Source: Bacilli bacterium
GTDB taxonomy: Bacteria > Bacillota_I > Bacilli_A > ML615J-28 > CAG-313
Length of the DNA stretch: 64,000 bases
Assembly: GCA_017411715.1 (NCBI GenBank)
Contig: JAFQPO010000009.1
Span: forward strand, 1 to 64,000
Direction of reading: 5' to 3'
Shown in pieces: positions 43,210 through 50,804 of the stretch. The position numbers were made by a program, and so were the translations under genes. The notes under the pieces are model-generated. The model ran no database searches. It was not told the origin of the DNA and saw only the letters and a program-made list of their open reading frames with translations. Every line of letters begins with the position of its first letter. The stretch's first letter is position 1.

Positions 43210-45458
43210 TGTTCTCCCCAAATTACATTACTTGATGTAGTAAACATACTATCCCAACCTTCAGGTAATGATGTATATTCAATATAAATGGCTAAATCTC
43301 CACACCCCGCAAATACCATTGTACCCATCTTAGTAATTGCTTTAGATAAATATATACTACTTAAACTATCAGTATTGTAGAAAGCAAATTCTTTAATTTC
43401 TGTAACTGATGTTGGTAAATCAAAATATGTTAGTTTGCTTAAGTCACTAAATGCATATTTGCCAATACTAGTTACAGTATTTGATAAGATTACTTTTTCT
43501 AAATTTTGAAGTTGATAGAAAGCATAATCTGGAATATATGTAGCCTTAGTAATTTTAATTTCTTTTAAGTAGATTAATTTATTATATTGTTCATTATTTT
43601 TTGTAAGACCAAATAAAACACCAATAAATCCATTACCATTAACTGTAGGAATATATGGGATTGTTAATTTAGTAATATAATAATCACCAAATAATATTTC
43701 GCTACCGATAAATGTTATTGAATCAGGCAAATGGAATTCACGCAAAGATGAACAATTAGCAAATGCTAAACTACCAATACTTTGTACCATATTACCAAAA
43801 GAAATACTTTCAATATATGAACATCCTGAAAAAGCATTTTCGCCAATATATAAAATACTATTAGGTAAAGATACTTGTTTAATACTTTGATTGTTTTCAA
43901 AAGCATCAGATGCAATACCTATAAAACCATTAGGAATCTTTAGTGCTGTGATATTAGAATCAGCTCCCATAATCCAGCTTCCTAAGTAATAGTATCCTTC
44001 GTTTGTTTTGTTATATTGTAAACTAGTACATCCACTAAATGCTTTAACACTTAGTGATTTTACTGATTGTGGTAGATTAATATTTTTTAAATTAGTACAT
44101 TTTGAAAATGCACCCGCTACAATAACTTCAACTGTATTTGGTAATTGAACAGTTACAAGATTAGCACATTCTGAGAATGTTGTTGTGTTTAATGTTGTAA
44201 TTTGTGTGTTAGCAAGATTAGCATTTTCAATATTTGTTAAGGCAAAACTTCCTACGCCAATGCTTTTTACACTACTTCCAAGTTCTAATTTTTTAAGTCC
44301 TGTTTTCGCAAACGCAAAGTTACCAATTGTTTCAAGTGCCAATAATTTATCTAAATTAATTTCAACAAGTCCAGAATTCATAAATGCATAATCATTAATA
44401 CTTTTAACTGTACTTGGTAAAGTAACTTTTGTTAAAGCAAGGCAACCATTGAAAGCAAATTCACCAACATTAATTAAACCTTCTCTTAATATAACATTAG
44501 TCAAAGCGATACATCCATGAAATGATTTAGGACCAATAGTAGTTAATTTTGAACCTTGTTCAAATGTTACTTTTTCTAATCCTAAAGCTTTTTCAAAGCA
44601 TGATTCTTCTAAAGTAGTCACACTTTTTGGCACTACTATTTCTTTTAACAAAACACAATTTTCAAATGCTCTTGTCCCAATAGTAGTTAGATTACTAGCT
44701 AAATTAACACTTTTTAGATTGACACATCCGTTAAATACTTTTTCTTCTATTGCTTCTGCTTCTTCAATAACAATGCTTTTTAACATAGTACAATTAGAAA
44801 AAGCACCATATGATAGTCTTTTAGCATTTGTAATAACAACACTATCTAATAAGATTGGGATAAAGAAATTTGATTCTTGTTCATCGCCAAAAATATGTGT
44901 GATTTCACTACAATTAGGTTTAGTATGATTACCAAAGAAATAACCTAATGTTCCTTTATCGTAATCGCTAGTTCTTTTTTCACCAACATAAGGTGTAGTT
45001 ATTTTTGATAAACTAGTTGCGCCTGAGAATATTCCATATCCAAAACGTTCAATTGACTTAGGTAATGTAACGCTATTTAAAGCAGTACAATTTTCAAATG
45101 CATAACTATCAATTTCTTTAATTCCTTCAGCAAATTCAACTTTTGATAAATTGCTGCATCCTTTAAAGGCATATTCGCCAATATATTTTATGCTTTCTGG
45201 AATATATATGTACTCTAATTTTGTGCACCCTTCAAATGTATTATTTTTAATCCCTACTACAGGTAAGTCGTCATATGAACTTGGTACTATTACATCACTT
45301 TTTAATTTCTTCTCTTTATAATCGACAACTAAATATCCATCACCACTTGAATTACGTTCAAAGATAAGATATTTTTCAGCACCTTTTTTACAAGAAACAA
45401 GTGTTGTAAAAAACAACCCTACAATAAATACCACTACTAAATATTTTAAATATTTCAT
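43206..45458 (-). CDS. BspA-like leucine-rich-repeat lipoprotein
   Basis: 750 residues. A signal peptide with lipobox TLVSC (Cys about 23) is followed by about 20 or more copies of the 23-residue BspA/TpLRR unit (for example LEYIYIPESIKYIGEYAFKG, LTKVTLPSTVKSINDYAFMN). Such surface proteins mediate adhesion in several host-associated bacteria. Its promoter is TTGCAA-17-TATAAT at 45489-45517 and the RBS AAGGGGG is strong. It shares the repeat family with the lipoprotein at 56084-57826. Ends in a TGA stop overlapping the HAD start. Confidence 0.9.
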   Translation of the reverse strand: MKYLKYLVVVFIVGLFFTTLVSCKKGAEKYLIFERNSSGDGYLVVDYKEKKLKSDVIVPSSYDDLPVVGIKNNTFEGCTKLEYIYIPESIKYIGEYAFKGCSNLSKVEFAEGIKEIDSYAFENCTALNSVTLPKSIERFGYGIFSGATSLSKITTPYVGEKRTSDYDKGTLGYFFGNHTKPNCSEITHIFGDEQESNFFIPILLDSVVITNAKRLSYGAFSNCTMLKSIVIEEAEAIEEKVFNGCVNLKSVNLASNLTTIGTRAFENCVLLKEIVVPKSVTTLEESCFEKALGLEKVTFEQGSKLTTIGPKSFHGCIALTNVILREGLINVGEFAFNGCLALTKVTLPSTVKSINDYAFMNSGLVEINLDKLLALETIGNFAFAKTGLKKLELGSSVKSIGVGSFALTNIENANLANTQITTLNTTTFSECANLVTVQLPNTVEVIVAGAFSKCTNLKNINLPQSVKSLSVKAFSGCTSLQYNKTNEGYYYLGSWIMGADSNITALKIPNGFIGIASDAFENNQSIKQVSLPNSILYIGENAFSGCSYIESISFGNMVQSIGSLAFANCSSLREFHLPDSITFIGSEILFGDYYITKLTIPYIPTVNGNGFIGVLFGLTKNNEQYNKLIYLKEIKITKATYIPDYAFYQLQNLEKVILSNTVTSIGKYAFSDLSKLTYFDLPTSVTEIKEFAFYNTDSLSSIYLSKAITKMGTMVFAGCGDLAIYIEYTSLPEGWDSMFTTSSNVIWGEQ

Positions 45459-45488
45459 AATGCCCCCTTGTTATATATGATTGTGTAT

Positions 45489-45517
45489 ATTATATCATCT
45501 TTTCTATTTTTTTGCAA
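45489..45517 (-). promoter_or_regulatory. Sigma-A promoter of the LRR lipoprotein operon
   Basis: TTGCAA (45512-45517), 17 bases, TATAAT (45489-45494). Same core sequence as the glycan-locus promoters but without an operator-like box. Confidence 0.7.
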
Positions 45518-45522
45518 GAAAA

Positions 45523-45543
45523 AGTCGGTATTTAATACCGACT
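45523..45543 (-). terminator. Intrinsic terminator after the InlB-repeat lipoprotein
   Basis: Stem AGTCGGTATT / AATACCGACT followed by TTTTTC on the minus strand, at the end of 45542-48232 (the stem includes the stop codon). Confidence 0.75.
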
Positions 45544-48232
45544 ATTTTTCCCATTTTGCGTATACTTCCGTAACGCCATGATTTTCTAATTGTTTAACAC
45601 TATAAACTTGTGTTGTGAAATTACTATCAATATACCATCCAGCAAACTTGTATCCTTCTTTATAAGGTGTTTTTAAGTTTGTATTAACAGTATATAATAT
45701 TTCATTACTTGTATCTAAATAATTAATAACATCTTCAAAGATAGTAGAAACTGAAGCATCAATTGCAACTTCTGTATCACTTAATGCATTTTGTTTTAAG
45801 AAAAGTACGCCAAGTGCTTTAGATACATATTCTAAGTCGCCACTTTCTTTATTGATAACTCTTAGTGATTGAATATCAAGTCCTCTACTATTAGAAACCG
45901 CATTAAAATATTCCATTAAGAATACCCATTTCTCATACATTTCACCGTTTTGATAGAAGTTATATAAGCTCTTCATCAAACTATATCTACTATTAATAAA
46001 CGCATTTGGATCACTTATATCAATTGATGTATATGAATCAAAGTCAGAAACAAATTGTTGATACATATCTTCAAAAGAAGTAAATGAAGCAAAAGTTCCA
46101 CCATTTAAATTATACTTAACTAAGATATCTGCTTTAATTCCACCTTCAGTCATTACTTCACTGTTAAGTAGTTTATCATATAATGTTACTAAAGGTTTTG
46201 CCTCTTCTGGTAAACTATCATACATATATCTAGCTTTCGCTACAATCTTAGCATCTTCATCTTCAAGTGTTGGCATTAGATTATTAATAATAACATCAAC
46301 TGTTGCGGCTAAATCTTTGTTCATTGCTTCTACATCTTCAACCCATTTTGCGTATAATACAACTTTACCATCCACATATGAATCTAATACTGATTGTGTA
46401 ATAGTTGTAACTTTATTTCCACTATAATCACTATTGGTATACCAACCATCAAATATATATCCGCGTTTAGATATGTTAGTAGGTAATTCTAAACCAAGTT
46501 CTAATTTTTCTGGTAAATCACAATATAATACACCAGGGATATGATTAAAACAATCTAACATTCTCTCAGTTTTAACATATGTTGTTTCATTTGTATAATA
46601 GAAGAATTTACTTGTGTCAACCATAGGTGCCCATGCTTCTGCGAAAATATCAGCTCCGCGATTAGTTTCAGTTGCATAATGCTCATCAATTCTCCAATAC
46701 GCAAAGAATCTTACTAAGAATTCTAAGAATTCAGTATATTTATTATTTTGATACATATATCCAAAAAATTTAGTTGTTGGTTGATCTTTTAGTAACCCGT
46801 TGTAGTCTCTTTGTAAATAGTAGTTACCAGCAATATTACCTATACCACGCATTGTAGTAGTGCCACCACCATTTGGATTAACTCCTAAAACTAAGAAATC
46901 CTCAAGTGAATTAACATTATTTTTTTGAAGATGAGCTTCTCCGCCACTTGCTAAAATAAAATAATAAAGATCAGTATAATAACTATTATATAAATCTTCT
47001 TTTGTTTCAAAGACATCTTGGCCAAGAACATATGCAATTTCTTGTTTATTACTTCTAATATTTTCAATAGTTTGTAAAGCACTTGTTAAAACATCAACAT
47101 TTGAAACATATAAAAGTGATTCTTCAGGCAAAGCATCATATTCACTTTTAATACTTCTAACTGCTTCTTCATCATCTAAATCAATATACTTAGATAAAAG
47201 ATTAATTTTCGCATTTACGCTTTCAGCTAAGCCTCTAAAATATTCTTCATTAAATGATTCTAATATTTCATTTAGTTTACTAACATTACTAATATTATCT
47301 TTAACATATGAAATACTTGATAAATATAATTCATTTACTTGTTTTACTTCTTCTAATGTTGGATTTTCTAATCCTTCTATCATTGATTCTAGACTTTGAA
47401 TTTCATCAGCAATCCACTCATTTGCTTGTGCAAGTTTTGCTATTACATCATTTAATGAAAGCTCATTAAAATACTTTTCTTCATCTTCTGGCCAATAATT
47501 TTTTTCATATTCGGCAATAGCTTTTTCTTTTGCTAAGAGTTCTGCTTTATATATATTCTTTTCATCAGCAATCTTTGACTTAATAGTTCTAATATTATCA
47601 AGATATAATCTTTCATCTTTTGATAATTCTAGATATCTTGATTCAAGATCAAGTAGTTCTTCTAAAGTTTCTGCGATCAATGCATCCGCATCAATTTTTT
47701 CAATTAAAATTAATCTTTCTGATTTTGCAAAAACAGGATATAATTTAATATTGCCTAAATCGCTGCTTGTATCAAAAGTAGTATATATAATATCAGATTC
47801 TTTAATTGTCCATCCTAAGAAGATATATAATTCTTGTTCTAAAACTGGTAGATTAATAACTCCATCTTTTTTAGTATACGATGTTTTTGCGTTTTCAATT
47901 TCTAAATCTGTTACATATTCAATTGTATATGTTTTAATATCTTCTTCAAATACAGGATATAGTCTTAAATGGCCTAGACCTGCTTTACTATCAACTTGAG
48001 TAATAATTTCAGTTGAACCTTCAATTGTCCATCCTAGAAATAAATATCCTTCTTTTTCAATAACTGGCAAATCAAAAATACCACTTGTCTCATCATATGA
48101 AGTTTTAGCATCAATTATTTCAATATCTGTTATGTATTTAATTGTATATTTTGTTTGCTGATTAGAAGTTATACCACAACTTGCTAATACAACAATACTA
48201 AAAAGTAATAAAAATACTTTTATTTTTTTCAT
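45542..48232 (-). CDS. Large InlB-repeat lipoprotein with inserted helical domains
   Basis: 896 residues. Lipobox VVLASC (Cys about 19). Two InlB-type repeats at about 30-95 and 100-168 (GYLFLGWTIEG, LYIFLGWTIKE), then a long helical region (about 175-410), a helical domain with hydrophobic cores (about 411-560), a third InlB-type unit (GYIFDGWYTN), another helical part and a final InlB unit (GYKFAGWYID) whose first strand KYNLNGGTF (about 705) is separated from the rest by about 150 residues. The inserted segment (EKWVFLMEYFNAV, about 765) matches the tandem units of the 1140-residue protein at 1699-5121. Starts by ATGA overlap with the SdpI-like gene. Role unknown; surface adhesion or scaffold is likely. 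Confidence 0.78.
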   Translation of the reverse strand: MKKIKVFLLLFSIVVLASCGITSNQQTKYTIKYITDIEIIDAKTSYDETSGIFDLPVIEKEGYLFLGWTIEGSTEIITQVDSKAGLGHLRLYPVFEEDIKTYTIEYVTDLEIENAKTSYTKKDGVINLPVLEQELYIFLGWTIKESDIIYTTFDTSSDLGNIKLYPVFAKSERLILIEKIDADALIAETLEELLDLESRYLELSKDERLYLDNIRTIKSKIADEKNIYKAELLAKEKAIAEYEKNYWPEDEEKYFNELSLNDVIAKLAQANEWIADEIQSLESMIEGLENPTLEEVKQVNELYLSSISYVKDNISNVSKLNEILESFNEEYFRGLAESVNAKINLLSKYIDLDDEEAVRSIKSEYDALPEESLLYVSNVDVLTSALQTIENIRSNKQEIAYVLGQDVFETKEDLYNSYYTDLYYFILASGGEAHLQKNNVNSLEDFLVLGVNPNGGGTTTMRGIGNIAGNYYLQRDYNGLLKDQPTTKFFGYMYQNNKYTEFLEFLVRFFAYWRIDEHYATETNRGADIFAEAWAPMVDTSKFFYYTNETTYVKTERMLDCFNHIPGVLYCDLPEKLELGLELPTNISKRGYIFDGWYTNSDYSGNKVTTITQSVLDSYVDGKVVLYAKWVEDVEAMNKDLAATVDVIINNLMPTLEDEDAKIVAKARYMYDSLPEEAKPLVTLYDKLLNSEVMTEGGIKADILVKYNLNGGTFASFTSFEDMYQQFVSDFDSYTSIDISDPNAFINSRYSLMKSLYNFYQNGEMYEKWVFLMEYFNAVSNSRGLDIQSLRVINKESGDLEYVSKALGVLFLKQNALSDTEVAIDASVSTIFEDVINYLDTSNEILYTVNTNLKTPYKEGYKFAGWYIDSNFTTQVYSVKQLENHGVTEVYAKWEK

Positions 48233-48567
48233 TTTTTCCCCCTCTTTTTTAATAATAATTCAACTGGTAATAAAGTACCTAAAACAAGTGCTCCTAATTG
48301 AACAAATACTATTGTTGTAACTGTATAAAAACCAAATTCATTTTTTTCTTTTAAAAGAAAATAAGTAATTATTGTTGCCGCTAACATAGCTGCGCCTAAA
48401 ATTACTGATATAAATCCACTAACCTTTTGTGCATAATCCCATGAATCTTGATCTTGCATTGATCTATTAGAGCGATATCCATACATTGAATTAATATTTT
48501 TAGGTGGAAAGTAATATAATATTAGTCCCATTATAATTGTAGTGATAGGTATTATTCCAATTAGCAT
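48229..48567 (-). CDS. SdpI/YhfL-family membrane protein
   Basis: 112 residues with three TM segments and the SdpI-type signature NSMYGYRSNRSMQDQDSWDYAQK split around the first loop. ATG 48567 has GGAG eight bases upstream; an ATG two codons earlier is too close to it. SdpI itself is an immunity/signalling protein, but most single-domain homologues have no known function. Transcribed just upstream of the InlB lipoprotein, overlapping by TGA/ATG. Confidence 0.82.
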   Translation of the reverse strand: MLIGIIPITTIIMGLILYYFPPKNINSMYGYRSNRSMQDQDSWDYAQKVSGFISVILGAAMLAATIITYFLLKEKNEFGFYTVTTIVFVQLGALVLGTLLPVELLLKKRGKK

Positions 48568-48588
48568 ATTCATTTCTCCTTTTTTAAA

Positions 48589-48617
48589 ATTATATCATAA
48601 ATCAGTAAATTTGTAAA
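48589..48617 (-). promoter_or_regulatory. Sigma-A promoter of sdpI-like / InlB-lipoprotein operon
   Basis: TTTACA (48612-48617), 17 bases, TATAAT (48589-48594), about 20 bases before the start codon. Confidence 0.68.
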
Positions 48618-48621
48618 GAAA

Positions 48622-48645
48622 AAGTAGATAATAAATTATCTACTT
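48622..48645 (-). terminator. Intrinsic terminator after thiT
   Basis: AAGTAGATAAT / ATTATCTACTT perfect stem with TTTTCTTT after it on the minus strand; overlaps the thiT stop codon. Confidence 0.78.
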
Positions 48646-49185
48646 CAAGTCTTTATAAACATATTGTTTCATTGTCGAAATAACAACACAAGCTAAAATC
48701 ATACATAAAATAGTTGATGGGAATAAATATGTCACATTATACAAAACAGAACCGATGAAATCTACGCCATAGTATACTGTACCAGAAATACTTGCAAGTA
48801 GTAATCTAAGTGCCCCACCTAGTAAAATACCTAAACATATATAATCATTCTTTATACCACCTTCACTATTTTTAACTTGGTTAAAGAATATTCCGGCAAA
48901 TCCTGTAACTAAATAAGCAGCAGGATAATCTATAATAGCTTGTACAGGATGTACAAAACCATCTGCCCATAAAAGTTGAATACTACCTACAAGTAATCCA
49001 CATAGTAATCCACCTTTTAATCCATGACGATAGCACATAATAAAAATCGGTAACATGGCAATTGAAATACTTCCACCATTTAACCATGCAAAGCCATAAA
49101 GACCACAGAAGAAATCAAACGCAAGTGCTAGTGCGCTAAATACTGCAACCTCTACAACGAATAAAATTGTTTTTCTTCCTTTCAT
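48640..49185 (-). CDS. thiT: Thiamine ECF transporter S component
   Basis: 181 residues with six hydrophobic helices. The ThiT pattern is clear: FAWLNGGSISIAMLPIF, RHGLKGGLLCGLLVGSIQLL and the HPVQAIIDYPAAY substrate region with the Trp and Asp that stack on thiamine. It needs the shared EcfA-EcfT module encoded elsewhere. RBS GAGGTGA precedes ATG 49185. A TPP riboswitch lies 64 bases upstream, so expression should fall when thiamine pyrophosphate is plentiful. Confidence 0.95.
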   Translation of the reverse strand: MKGRKTILFVVEVAVFSALALAFDFFCGLYGFAWLNGGSISIAMLPIFIMCYRHGLKGGLLCGLLVGSIQLLWADGFVHPVQAIIDYPAAYLVTGFAGIFFNQVKNSEGGIKNDYICLGILLGGALRLLLASISGTVYYGVDFIGSVLYNVTYLFPSTILCMILACVVISTMKQYVYKDLK

Positions 49186-49248
49186 AAAAAATCACCTCAA
49201 AAAATTAATTTTCAAGGTAAGCAAATGTATTCAAATATATATAACTCA

Positions 49249-49340
49249 TATATCTTCCTACGCTAGCATTACCTAGATCAGGTTATCGGGTCGTTAATAT
49301 CATTAACCTCTCAGCCCATAAACTAGAGCTCCCCGTAATA
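49249..49340 (-). ncRNA. TPP riboswitch (THI element)
   Basis: The minus strand shows the conserved core CUGAGAGG...ACCC...UGAUCUAGGUAAUGCUAGCGUAGGAA, bounded by the P1 arms (ACGGGGAGCU at one side). It sits between the promoter and thiT. No U-rich terminator stem is seen after it; ACCT at 49213-49218 can pair with the AGGT of the thiT RBS, so control at the level of translation is likely. Confidence 0.95.
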
Positions 49341-49350
49341 TGACAATAAT

Positions 49351-49379
49351 ATTATAGCACAAATTAAATTAGTTTTCAA
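49351..49379 (-). promoter_or_regulatory. Sigma-A promoter of thiT
   Basis: TTGAAA (49374-49379), 17 bases, TATAAT (49351-49356), about 10-15 bases upstream of the first riboswitch arm. Confidence 0.75.
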
Positions 49380-49391
49380 TAAAAAAGAAAA

Positions 49392-49414
49392 AAAGTAGGT
49401 ATATTACCTACTTT
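49392..49414 (-). terminator. Intrinsic terminator after rplS
   Basis: AAAGTAGGTA / TACCTACTTT stem followed by TTTTCTTTTTT on the minus strand. Confidence 0.78.
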
Positions 49415-49424
49415 ATTTTCAAAA

Positions 49425-49772
49425 CTAACGACGTTCTTTGATACGAGCGGCTTTAGCAGAAAGAGTACGAATGTAATGTAATTTAGCACGACGTACTTTA
49501 CCATGACGAGTTACTTCAATTTTAGCAACCATTGGTGTATGAATTGGGAAAGTTCTTTCAACACCTACACCGTAAGAAATTTTACGTACTGTGTAAGTTT
49601 CACTAATTCCTCCACCACGACGAGCGATTACTAAACCTTCGAAGATTTGGATTCTTTCTCTGTCGCCTTCTTTGATTCTAACGTGTACTTTAACACTGTC
49701 ACCAGCTCTAAATGCAGGAACATCACTCTTTAAGTAAGGTGCTGTAACAGCATTAATTAATTGTTGACTCAT
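49425..49772 (-). CDS. rplS: 50S ribosomal protein L19
   Basis: 115 residues from ATG 49772, with AAGGAG eight bases upstream; an in-frame GTG nine bases earlier would include part of the RBS region. Family sequence is typical ([50 protein letters not shown]). L19 sits at the 30S-50S interface. The gene is monocistronic here, detached from rimM-trmD, which lie about 9 kb away in a metal-ATPase operon. Confidence 0.97.
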   Translation of the reverse strand: MSQQLINAVTAPYLKSDVPAFRAGDSVKVHVRIKEGDRERIQIFEGLVIARRGGGISETYTVRKISYGVGVERTFPIHTPMVAKIEVTRHGKVRRAKLHYIRTLSAKAARIKERR

Positions 49773-49836
49773 ATATAACACTCCTTATTTTTTATTTATT
49801 CATACCTATCATGACAATAGTAGCGGAATAGACTAT
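49773..49836 (-). other. rplS leader, possible L19 autoregulatory RNA
   Basis: About 60 transcribed bases lie between the promoter and rplS. CTATTGTCATGATAG forms a small stem-loop. L19 leaders are known in Firmicutes, but I cannot establish the full consensus by eye. Confidence 0.3.
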
Positions 49837-49839
49837 ATT

Positions 49840-49868
49840 ATTATACCAAATTTATTAAATAATTTCAA
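49840..49868 (-). promoter_or_regulatory. Sigma-A promoter of rplS
   Basis: TTGAAA (49863-49868), 17 bases, TATAAT (49840-49845). Divergent to the cvfB promoter, with the -35 boxes only 10 bases apart. Confidence 0.75.
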
Positions 49869-49878
49869 GTAATTTATC

Positions 49879-49907
49879 TTGAGATTTTTGAAAAATTATA
49901 ATATAAT
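49879..49907 (+). promoter_or_regulatory. Sigma-A promoter of cvfB
   Basis: TTGAGA (49879-49884), 17 bases, TATAAT (49902-49907), followed by GAGGTGAGAG and ATG 49936. Confidence 0.72.
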
Positions 49908-49935
49908 ATATATGATATAAATGAGGTGAGAGATT

Positions 49936-50781
49936 ATGGCTTTAATAATTGGCGAAATCAATGAACTTGTAGTTAAAAAAGAAACAGACATCAGTTATAC
50001 TTTAGTTAAAGGCGATGAAGAAGTATTCTTACACTTTAACCAAACTCCTAAAAAATTGAAAATCGGTGAAGTCGTTAATGCTTTCTTATACTTTGACCAA
50101 AAGAAAAGACTTTGTGCAACTCTTGAGGTACCGACTGTCACTACTACTAAATGGGGTTATGGTGAAGTTGTTGATGTTAATGAAAACATCGGTATTTTTG
50201 TTAATATTGGAATTAATAAAGATATCTTACTATCTTTTGACTATTTACCAAAAAATCCTAAATTTTGGCCAATGATTGGAACAAAAGTTCCATGTATTTT
50301 AAAAGCTAAAACAAACCAGTTAGTGGCAAAAATAGTTTCTAAAGAAGATCACCTTCCTAAAACTAAAGGTTATTCTGTAAATGATCAAACTGAAGGCATT
50401 ATTACTAAACTGACTTTTGATGGCGCAACTTGTTTTGATGAATGTGGAAACTTTATTTTTATTTATAAATCTCTTCTTCGTGGTAATCATTATATAGGAG
50501 AAAGAATTAACTTCACAATCATCAATATCAATGAACATGGTTTTTATAATGCGACTACAATTGAAAGAAAAGAAAATGCTAGACTTACAGACTCTGATAC
50601 AATTCTAAACTATCTAAGAACTAGAGGCGGTATTACTTCTGTTGGTAATAAAAGCAGTGCTGAAGATATTTATCGAATTTTTAAATTAAGTAAAAGTGCT
50701 TTTAAAAGAGCAACTGGCCACTTATATAAAGAAAGATTAATTATAATTGAAGATTACAAGATAATTTTAAATGAAGAATAA
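49936..50781 (+). CDS. cvfB: CvfB-type S1 RNA-binding protein
   Basis: 281 residues with three S1-like OB folds in series (for example GYGEVVDVNENIGIFVNIG at about 74-92, then SVNDQTEGIITKLTFDGAT) and a C-terminal winged helix (about 215-280, SAEDIYRIFKLSKSAFKRATGHL). CvfB proteins bind RNA and influence virulence-factor or stress gene expression in S. aureus. It starts the only plus-strand block of the window, and the ABC gene begins 23 bases after its stop. Confidence 0.9.
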   Translation: MALIIGEINELVVKKETDISYTLVKGDEEVFLHFNQTPKKLKIGEVVNAFLYFDQKKRLCATLEVPTVTTTKWGYGEVVDVNENIGIFVNIGINKDILLSFDYLPKNPKFWPMIGTKVPCILKAKTNQLVAKIVSKEDHLPKTKGYSVNDQTEGIITKLTFDGATCFDECGNFIFIYKSLLRGNHYIGERINFTIININEHGFYNATTIERKENARLTDSDTILNYLRTRGGITSVGNKSSAEDIYRIFKLSKSAFKRATGHLYKERLIIIEDYKIILNEE

Positions 50782-50804
50782 AACTAAAGAAAGTAGATGA
50801 TAGT

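Noticed and set aside
43206-45458. Periodic DNA repeats in the LRR gene as a repeat array
   Set aside because: Periodicity reflects the 23-residue protein repeat; the units differ in nucleotide sequence.
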